From contig BCIX01000002.1 of NCBI GenBank assembly GCA_001600095.1, positions 806,001 through 870,000 on the forward strand: a DNA stretch of 64,000 nt, given 5' to 3'. Positions 56,419 through 64,000 of this stretch are shown in pieces. The first letter of the stretch is position 1; each line of letters starts with the position of its first letter. The stretch is from Bullera alba (taxonomy: Eukaryota; Basidiomycota; Tremellomycetes; Tremellales; Bulleraceae). The position numbers and the translations under genes were made by a program. The notes under the pieces were generated by a model, which searched no databases, was not told where the DNA came from, and was given only the letters and a program-made list of their open reading frames with translations.

Positions 56419-58103
56419 ATGCCGCTCAACTATTCTAAATGGGATAACCTAGAGGTGGGTATGCTTTTGCTTCGGAGAGCACAGGCGCTGACAGACATGT
56501 CCAGTTGTCGGACGACTCGGACATTGAAGAGCACCCGAACGTCGACAAGAAGAGCATGATCCGGTGAGTCCAGCAACCTCTCAAACTGCCGTGTGCTGAT
56601 TCCGCATGGGTCAGATGGAAGCAGCGAGACATACACGAGAAGCGAGAAGCTCGAAAGCTGCGAATCGCAAAACTGAACTCTGAACTCTCCCTCAACGCCG
56701 TCCTCCGACCTCGCATCCAGTCCGTAGCCACTGGCGTGGACTCGAAAGGCGTGGACCACTTCCGTGCCGTTCTCCGACGAATCCGCGAACAGCCATCCAG
56801 CGAAAGACCCAATACCGGTGCTGAAAACCAGCCTACCTACGATCAAATGATGGGCCAGCTCTTGAATGACATTTGGCGAGAGTCTACCTGGCTGGCAGAG
56901 GGATCCGCCAAAGTCGTCGATGGGGTCGTCTTCAAAGATGACAAGGTCTTGGATGAAAACTCGGGTGTACCTTCCTGGGCCGAGGGAGCGCTGCCAGAGG
57001 GCAAAGTGGACAAGGTCAAGGAGGCTCTAGAGGCCAGACTGAAATTCCACTTGGGCGAATTGGCGATTAGGGATGACGAGGTGAAGAAGGAGATCGAGGT
57101 GGAAGAGCGAGAGCAGGCCAAGAAGATCACGAGTGACGGTATCAAAGATGGTTGGTCGGCGAGTACAGTGGCCAAAGCGGCTCCCAGCCCCTTGGACGAC
57201 AAGCCAAAGATCCCCAAGAAGAAGGAGACGCAGGCTACCGAGACGATAGAGGTTCTCAACCCAGGTGCCGCCAGCGTGAGTGATATAAGGCCCATTGGCA
57301 TGGATGTCGCTCTATGAGAGTGCTGATATCATATTGTCAGTCGTCAAAACCCGCTCCCACTCCCGACCCTGATGACCAAGAGGACGAAGAGGCAGACTTT
57401 GGCCCATTATCTCCATCCGCCCGAGCGTTCGCCAATATCCCTCTAGGCGAATTCGAAAAATCCTATAACTACATCCAAAAGGACTCGTCTGTTCTCACGG
57501 AATCAACGCACGATTCGCTTCTGGCCGAAGCGTTCGACGCGGAGAGGCGCGGAGACAAGGCCCTCGCGCAGAGATGCGTCCATCAATCGCTGCTGGTGAA
57601 CTACTGTCGCCAATTGGGCAGAGACGGTGTCGGGCTGTTTTTCCAAAAGTAAGCCATCACGCTCCACATCTGCTAACCTCAGGATGATCTCCAAAAACCC
57701 CAAATCCGTCAACATGTTCAACGACGACTTCAAGCGAACATACGGTAGGATCGAGAGTCGGACAGTCGAGATTCTAGCGGAAGAGGCTTCGACCGAGCGT
57801 GAACAGATCCAACTGGTGGCCGAGGATCCCAACATGACAATCTCGTTCAACCTCCCAGACGGCCCTCCTCCAGCAGACCTGCGAGTAGAAGGCGAAGGAG
57901 CCGAAGAATTGGATATCGAGCAGGTCAGGGCGTTCTTGCAGCGTAAATGGGAAATCTTCGAGGGATTCAACGAACCCCTCAAAAAGGCTCTTCAGACGGA
58001 GTCCTTAGACGAGGTCAACAAGGTCTTGGGCAAGATGAAGGTCGCCGAGGCGGAACAAGTGGTCGAGCTGATGCAAGAGGGTGGCATGTTGAGTTTCAGG
58101 TGA
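56419..58103 (+). CDS. CDC37: Hsp90 co-chaperone CDC37
   Basis: CDC37 loads protein kinases onto Hsp90. The N-terminal client-binding start MPLNYSKWDNLELSDDSDIE and HPNV is diagnostic, including the Ser in the DDSD context that casein kinase 2 phosphorylates in relatives. WKQRDIHEKREARKLRIAKL is the following coiled coil. The Hsp90-binding middle domain carries FEKSYNYIQKDSSVL, HDSLLAEAFDAERRGDKALA, RCVHQSLLVNYCRQLG and GVGLFFQKMISKNP. The C-terminal helical domain ends KVAEAEQVVELMQEGGMLSF. Five exons or so, with consistent phases. Length, about 480 residues, is normal for fungi. It is convergent with the p34-type gene. Confidence 0.96.
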
Positions 58104-58229
58104 GACAGCTTGCCATGTTGTTGATGTGCAAGCTGACGCCGAGTCCATAGCGAGAGAGGAGTGAGAGATATGACACAGTAGTGACGGGCTATAGATCTGT
58201 CGGTCGAGCAGATCTCGTCATGCATGACT

Positions 58230-59724
58230 CTATGGTGCAACCTTGGGCGTTCCCGCCAATGCAAGACTCAACCCCCGCATTCCATCATCATCATCATCGT
58301 CGTCTAGATCGTCGCCCAGCCCGAGATCCCGCATGACCCTAGCCACCTCCCGTCCGGCGCGAACGCGACGCTCATCCTCGTCTCCTACCTCTGCCAGCTC
58401 CGCTCGTACTGACTGAAGGTGGAGCAGTAAGGGCGTTGGGTCCAGTGACAATGATCCAACAGTACCCCGAGGTCTTTCTTGGGGTGCGGATTGGAATGCG
58501 GCGAAATCGTCAAAATCGTCTTCAAAGCCGTCGTCCCCGTCTCCATCGAGTCCGTCAATGGTAGGTTGAAATTCAGGTTGTCGAGGGCGTCTGTCATCGA
58601 CTACGTTGTGCTCTTCCGATGTCGACTGTGCGTCCGGTCCTGCCCCATCGGCCAGATCGTCACCTTCCCCGCCATCCAAGGGTGCAAATCCAAGATCGTC
58701 TCCCTCGTCATCCTCATCCAACCAGTCGTCCAGCCTGGCATACTCTTCCGGCCCAGGCCCCCCCGCCAGGTCCTCGTCTAGATCTCCATACATCAGATCC
58801 TCCATCATTTCCAATCTGGCAAGTCCCCTGGAGTTGTCAAAGCGATCTAGGTTGTCGAGCTGTAATTGGGCTTTGAGCTCGTCCAGACCTGGAAACTCCT
58901 CAGCCCCATGTTGTGCTCTCTCTGCCGATGTTGTAATGAACACCGTAGGAAAGGTTGAAGGGCCGCCGGCGTTCAGAGCCTCGTCATCGTTGTCGCTGTT
59001 ATCAACGTCAGAGTCGTCGGGGAGTTGCGGGTTGTCCCTCCTGTTCAGCGGTTTCCGCAACATGTCAGGCCACATGTGCGTCATTAACGTCTGCCGTATC
59101 GTCTCCATGGGTGATATAGCTATTTGAAAGTCAGCACAGTTCTCGAGCAGCTGAGCTAGGGACTCACGCCTCTCGTCGTCATCTTGAGGAGGAGCATCCT
59201 CGTCGATGAACTCAAGGCCAACCTCCTCAAACAGCTCTTCGGTATCCACATCCGTATCGGAAATACCCTTAGGTGAGGGCTGATTTGCTTCTGCTGAACG
59301 GCTGACTTTGATGGCTAGCGCTATGTCCTTGGGTCTATCCACCAGCTCACGAACCAAAGCCGCAGGTATCGTCTTCGGTATCTGATTCCAGTCAGCATGG
59401 CTCTGCTAGTGCGTGCAAGCCAGACACTTACCGAGTCGAAGAGATATATCAAGACATCGACATTATCCCCTCGTATGGCATCATCATGATCTAGCTCGTA
59501 CAGCCTCAAGGAGACTTCGGCCGAGTAGTACTTGTTCTCAATGTTCCACTCGACTTTGTCCTCTAAGTCATCCCAGTCGTCAACCGACCCAACTAGCCCT
59601 ATTTACAGTCAGCTTAGACAGCTCAGTAGATACGTGCTCGGAGACGCAACTCACTCTCGACAAAGTCCCGAGGATTCAGAGACGGTGGATGGACGAGAAG
59701 AATCACGTTGCCCGGTCTGGACAT
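58230..59724 (-). CDS. alpha/gamma-adaptin-binding protein p34 family (AAGAB/Irc6-like)
   Basis: p34 proteins chaperone assembly of clathrin adaptors AP1 and AP2. The start MSRPGNVILLVHPPSLNPRD (ATG 59724) is followed by GLVGSVDDWDDLEDKVEWNI and ENKYYSAEVSLRLYEL, matching the pseudo-GTPase beginning. IRGDNVDVLIYLFDS and PAALVRELVDRPKDIALAIK follow. LFEEVGLEFIDED, RIR-like METIRQTLMTHMWPDM is the conserved helix at the end of the family domain. The C-terminal half is acidic and disordered, with LDDWLDEDDEGDDLGF and a run of eight Asp encoded by CAT/CAT-like repeats near 58285-58315. Assignment is by motif order; the similarity is moderate. Confidence 0.75.
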
Positions 59725-60179
59725 TGTTGCCCTCAATCCCCAACTCTGCTCGGCGGTTCGCGGTTGACTTTCGGAGGGGTGCAGCAGACGAAAACCGCTG
59801 CAATTGAGCCGCAAGAAGTTGGCTTTGTGAGAGATAAGTATCACCTTTGATAAGTATCACCTTTCGAAATGAACACACGACAGCATCAACATCTAGCGAC
59901 TTTTGGTGGTTGACCTCCACCCTTCAACCTCTTCTCTTGAGATGCGCCTTCCACGTTCACACCATTCGGCACTCGCCCACCACGCTGGACAACGTCATGT
60001 CATACATAACAAATCAAAAAAGGCGATCTGTATGGACTCGAGACTTATGATGATCTAACAGATCGATGTAAAAGGAGAGGGTCGGTGTAAAGTGAATCTA
60101 CGTGGACTGAAGAGTCCTCTTTTATGTGCCGGGTTGATGAGATGAGACCAAAGAACGGGAGCAACGTTCAGCGAGAGGC
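59725..60179. other. intergenic between p34-type gene and eIF5A
   Basis: About 455 bp with the promoter of the p34-type gene and the eIF5A 3' UTR. It contains a 16-nt tandem repeat (listed separately) and no coding exon. Confidence 0.45.
59833..59864. repeat. 16-nt perfect tandem repeat upstream of the p34-type gene
   Basis: GATAAGTATCACCTTT occurs twice without a gap, about 110-140 bp upstream of the ATG at 59724. Each copy contains a GATA core (GATAAG), the site type bound by fungal GATA factors. Confidence 0.85.
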
Positions 60180-60922
60180 TTAGGCCTTCTCAGCTGGGGC
60201 CTCCTTCCAGGAGATAGCCTGCTCCTCGTCTAATCGTTCGTCAGTATTGTCATCCGCCTGGATCCGAATCTACCCACCCATGGCGGCGATGATGGTGACC
60301 ATAAGGTCCTTGCCCTCCTCGAAGGCCTTCTCAATCTCCTGTCCGATGGTCGAGTCTGGGACCTTGACGTCGTCCTTGGAGTTTCCGTCAGTGTCCATCA
60401 AGTTGAAGAAGCCCTAAAAGACTGTCAGCTTCGCGACACCGTATACGACAAATCTCCTCACATCCTGGATGTCGAGGAGCTGGTATTCAACTCGGGTGAC
60501 GTTGGGGACATCCATGTTGTGGGTCTAACAACTTTGGTCAGCTCCTGGTTCTGAGAAAGTTCCCAAAGGGTGACTAACAGATGGAGAGATATCCTCAAGC
60601 TTCTTTCCGGTGAAGATCTACAAGGCCGTCAGTACGCAGTCCTCCTACTCCAAGAGTGATCCCTCACGTCGGTGGCGACAAGGTGGACCTTGGCGTGTCC
60701 GTGCTTTCCGGTCTTGGAGGTGGACATGTCAATGATCTTGCATGGTCGTCCCTTGATCAGAACGTGACCGTTCTTTCGGAGGGCAGAGCACTGCATGCTG
60801 TAGCAGTATCAGCATATATTCCTCTGCCCCGACGCGACCACCAGCATCACCACTCACGGGTAGGTCTTGGAGGCACCGGCTCCGGCAGCCTCGAAGGTCT
60901 CGTGGTGTTCCTCGTCAGACAT
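60180..60922 (-). CDS. eIF5A: translation factor eIF5A (hypusine-containing)
   Basis: eIF5A relieves ribosome stalling at proline runs and aids termination. Exon 1 from the ATG at 60922 reads [20 protein letters not shown]; an intron leads to [20 protein letters not shown] and [20 protein letters not shown]. The Lys in TGKHG (codon 60706-60704) is the conserved hypusine site. Then [39 protein letters not shown] and the helical end [11 protein letters not shown]. Length about 160 residues, normal. Five exons. It is divergent from the PUB1-like gene. Confidence 0.97.
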
Positions 60923-61610
60923 GGCTAAATTAGGCGGTAAGCAGGTTGTCCAGTGTATTCTGACGTGCCGATGCGCGCTCACTGGTAGGTGTTTTGCGTT
61001 TGGGTGTAGGTGGTGTAAAGAGTGTGTAGACGGTTCGTGAAGAGGATTAGGAAAAAAATCGAAGCAGCGACTGTGACGGAGCCAACAGGCGCTCACCCAA
61101 AACCCACCTGCCCCCGCAAGCCAACCACGCACCCTGGACTCAAAAGCTGATCGGAGTTTGGGTCAAAACGCCGAGACTGCCTTTGCCACCCAAATGACAC
61201 CTGTTTCGACCTATCCTACATGTGGCACTTTCCGCCATGCGCCTCGGCGGCGATCAGCGCCTTTCCCCTGTCAGCCAAGCCGTGTTGCTCACTGCTCGCC
61301 TGCTGTCACACTGCTTCGGCCGTCATACACGTTGAAAGTTGCCTCACTACAACGACCATAGAGCTACACGCTAGCATCAGTCTCCATTTCTCTCCCTTTT
61401 CGTCTCGTCTCGGCTCGGCTCGGTTCCTCTCTCTTTCGGTCTCTTAGGCGACTCGGCTTCCTCAATCTTCCGGGTATAACGAGCACAAGATATATACACT
61501 TTCCTCGACAAGCAGGTTACAGACACGAAGACCCGTTCTCTCCAACGCGCATCACCTACTGGTCCACATCATATTCGCTGTCCTCTATACCACCTGTTAC
61601 ACTTGGCAAA
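60923..61610. promoter_or_regulatory. divergent intergenic eIF5A / PUB1-like with pyrimidine-rich leader
   Basis: The 688 bp between start codons. From about 61380 to 61450 the sequence upstream of the PUB1-like gene is strongly C/T-rich and includes short CTCGG and TCTCG repeats, as in highly expressed fungal leaders. No exon is seen. Confidence 0.5.
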
Positions 61611-63108
61611 ATGGCTGCGCCATTCCAAAACTTTGGCATCACCCCGGGCGTCCAGGCTGAAGCGCCCAAACGACCACATCTGTACATCGGAAACCTTTCG
61701 CCCAGGGTCAATGACCAGATGCTCACAGAGATCTTTGCTGTAGCCGGGTCTGTCGTCTCCGCCAAGATCGTCCAGGATAGAAACTACCAGCATGGCGGCT
61801 TCAACTATGGATTCGTCGAGTACGCCGACATGAGGTCTGCGGAACAGGCGCTGGCAACTTTGAACGGGAGGAAGATCTTTGACGCAGAGGTCCGTGTCAA
61901 CTGGGCGTACCAGGGTCAACAGAACAGGGAGGACACGCAGCATCACTACCACGTCTTTGTCGGAGATTTGAGTCCGGAAGTCAACGACGAGGTCCTGGGC
62001 AAGGCCTTTGGTGCGTTTGGTACAATGAGCGAGGCAAGAGTCATGTGGGACATGAACTCTGGAAAGTCGAGGGGCTATGGATTTCTCTCCTTCAGGTAAG
62101 TTGAGCTTCGCTGTGTCAAGCTGACCTTTGCGTAGGGAAAAGGCCGATGCTGAGCAGGCCATCGCCACGATGAACGGAGAGTGGCTCGGTTCTAGAGCAA
62201 TCAGAGTCAACTGGGCGAACCAGAAAACGCAAACCGGTGGAGGAGGCGTCCCAGGCATGCCGATGGGAATGGGACAACCAGGAGGTCGACCAGCCGGAAT
62301 GGGCGGAGGATATGCATCTCCCATGGGTGGTCAATCAGCCGGCATGCAAGGACAAGGAAGCATGGGCGGTATGCACGCTGGAATCTCCCCTGTGCCATCA
62401 CATCAGTACGCTTCGAATCCGCTCAGCTACGAAGCTATCGCTGCGCAAACGCCAGACTTCAACGCTACGGTATACGTTGGCAACCTCATCCCCTACACCA
62501 CCCAAGCCGACCTAATCCCTCTGTTCCAAGGCTATGGTTACATTGTCGAGATCCGAATGCAGGCCGACCGAGGATTCGCTTTCGTCAAACTAGACTCTCA
62601 TCACAATGCCGCCATGGCCATCACGCATCTCCAGAATCAGCCTGTTCACGGCAGACCCATCAAATGTTCTTGGGGCAAGGACAAGGGCCCAGAGGGGGGA
62701 AGTCAGGGCGGCAACACGCCAGTGTCTGGCAGCGGACAGCCCGGTGGCCAGTCTCCATACCCAATGGTAGGTCAAGTGTTCTCGTCCATTGCTCACCTTC
62801 AGCACTCGCAGCAACAGCAATGGGGCTCGAATCCTCAATATGGCTACTATGGTGGCTACGCATATGGCCAGACCGGCGTTCCCGGTCAGCCAGGTAGTCA
62901 TGTGCATCAGTCTGGGCACCATGACCAGAATGGACATGCTGGTCAATGGGATTCCGCGGCTGCTCAGGCATTTTACCAGAGCGGCGGCGGATGGGGCAAC
63001 TACTACGGTGAGTCCAAGACTTTGTGATGTCTTGATTGTCAAACTGATCTAGAACGAATCATAGCTCAAGGAGATGGATCGACTCAGTCGGGGTCCGCAA
63101 ACCACTGA
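61611..63108 (+). CDS. PUB1: three-RRM RNA-binding protein of the PUB1/TIA-1 family
   Basis: These proteins bind U- or AU-rich mRNA and control mRNA stability and stress granules. RRM1: HLYIGNLSPRVNDQMLTEIF with GFNYGFVEYADM. RRM2: HVFVGDLSPEVNDEVLGKAF with KSRGYGFLSFR (RNP1), then an intron and VRNWAN-like AIRVNWANQKTQ. A Gly/Met/Pro-rich linker separates RRM3: TVYVGNLIPYTTQADLIPLF with DRGFAFVKLDSH. RRM3 is followed by HGRPIKCSWGKD, the family signature. The C-terminus is Gln/Gly/Tyr-rich and ends, after a last intron, AQGDGSTQSGSANH. A 36-nt in-frame stretch (62767-62802) may be another intron. A long pyrimidine leader precedes it. Confidence 0.92.
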
Positions 63109-63518
63109 TTGCGGGGCGGATCAGAGCTGTAGGACGAGGGAGTTTTGGGGATTCGCTGGTGGCAGGGCATCGACCCGTGCCAGCCATTAATGTCTTGTGA
63201 CGATCGTCGAGGGTCGAGGGGGACCATCTCCTGTCAATATGCATCATTAACGAGATCCGGTAGTGTCGCGGGCCTAGTCTTGCTCGCAACGCTTGAGATC
63301 ATGTAGCGTAGAGTGCCTCTCTCGGGGTAGCACATCATCGCGGAAACAGTTCCGACGGAAGCTCGACGCGACTTCGATATGAGAGTTGCTGTTTGCGCAT
63401 GACGACCTCTTTATCCGTACTCTACACTCCTTCCATTCTTATATGTGCTTGTCCTTTTGGCCTGTCGACTAAAGACAATGTCAGTGTCTTGATCAGTGTC
63501 TGTATCACTCAAGGCAGG
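63109..63518. other. intergenic between PUB1-like gene and PAN2-like gene
   Basis: About 410 bp in head-to-tail order. It must hold the PUB1 3' UTR and PAN2 promoter. Nothing else is apparent. Confidence 0.45.
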
Positions 63519-64000
63519 ATGACCACCTATAATCCTCTACACCTCCTCCCCATACCCCCGCAACCTACCGACCCGAAACCGCTACCGACGGCGCTCACAG
63601 TCGACCCTTTCTCTGATCTACTATGGGTCGGCACCTCGACCGGCAGTACCAGCGCATTATGCTCGCCATCGCATCTCACCCCGAATGTCCGGTTCCCCGC
63701 TCATCGGGCTCGGGACCTCAATCCCGGGATGTTCATGGGAGGGATAGGTCCGCAAACGGTCAAATCGATTAGAGTCACGGATAGAGAGGTGTGGACATTG
63801 ACAGAGGGTGGGATCGGGGGCAGAAAGAGAGGCGGTATGGTAAAATGGAGTGTGACTGAGCCACTGAGAGGTCTCAAGACGATGGCTGCGAACCCAACAA
63901 ACTCGCACGAGGTCTTGGCAGGAGGGAACAATGGTGTTATTGTCGCCAACACTTCAAGAGGAGAAATCACGCGGAGAGTGAGTGTGGAGCGCTACAGTCT
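63519..64000 (+). CDS. PAN2: PAN2-like deadenylase subunit, N-terminal part only
   Basis: PAN2 is the catalytic subunit of the PAN2-PAN3 poly(A) nuclease that starts mRNA decay. The ATG at 63519 opens MTTYNPLHLLPIPPQPTDPK, then ALTVDPFSDLLWVGTSTGST, VRFPAHRARDL and QTVKSIRVTDREVWTL. This matches the start of the PAN2 WD40 domain (value-rich repeats with DPFSDLLW.G). RGGMVKWSVTEPLRGLKTMA and EVLAGGNNGVIVANTSRGEI follow. The frame is open at the window edge, so the protease-like and exonuclease domains lie outside. The evidence is the WD40 opening only; another WD40 protein is possible but less likely. Confidence 0.75.
   Translation, partial: MTTYNPLHLLPIPPQPTDPKPLPTALTVDPFSDLLWVGTSTGSTSALCSPSHLTPNVRFPAHRARDLNPGMFMGGIGPQTVKSIRVTDREVWTLTEGGIGGRKRGGMVKWSVTEPLRGLKTMAANPTNSHEVLAGGNNGVIVANTSRGEITRRVSVERYS

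Overview
The window is nuclear DNA of a basidiomycete yeast, most likely a tremellomycete of the Cryptococcus/Kwoniella kind. This is inferred from tightly packed genes, roughly balanced base composition, many introns of about 37-65 nt with GTRAGT-like donors and CTNAC-like branch points, and clearly fungal proteins (signalling mucin, NST1, LDB17, AYR1-like reductase). I see no transposon, CRISPR array, rRNA, tRNA, virus or horizontally acquired island. I recognise 28 protein-coding genes. The CSC1-like gene at the left edge and the PAN2-like gene at the right edge are cut by the window.

Layout. 1-9.3 kb: CSC1/OSCA-type channel (-), MTR4 RNA helicase (-), TIM23 (+). 9.3-13 kb: two unrecognised genes (-). 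13-23.5 kb: MAF1 (+), ABP1 (+), amidohydrolase-like (-), LDB17/SPIN90 (-), exosome RRP41 (+). 23.6-30 kb: F-box protein with an apparent one-base frameshift (-), a 1.4 kb gap with no convincing gene, a 104-residue orphan (-), delta-COP (-). 30-40 kb: histone-fold TAF-like protein (+), NST1 (-), mitochondrial GatA (+), exosome RRP46 (-). 40-50 kb: phosphatidylserine decarboxylase (+), small basic UPF0390-type protein (-), APRT (+), large disordered orphan (-), AYR1-like reductase (+), DAHP synthase (-). 50-64 kb: MSB2-type signalling mucin (-), CDC37 (+), p34/AAGAB-type adaptin-binding protein (-), eIF5A (-), PUB1/TIA1-like three-RRM protein (+), PAN2 N-terminus (+).

Themes. Most genes are housekeeping. 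RNA-decay factors are frequent: MTR4, RRP41, RRP46, PUB1-like and PAN2 all lie within 64 kb. Two endocytic actin-patch factors, ABP1 and LDB17, are near neighbours. Many genes form divergent pairs with 220-530 bp between start codons.

The most distinctive finding is gene architecture. Several conserved proteins are complete only if very small exons are accepted: a start codon alone before the first intron (delta-COP), a 13-nt last exon restoring the conserved MTR4 tail, a 12-nt microexon inside an SH3 domain of ABP1, and a 22/12/27-nt series in the decarboxylase. I found no clear evidence of a wholly new multi-gene system. The best candidates for novelty are the four unrecognised genes, the tiny exons and the repeat-built mucin.
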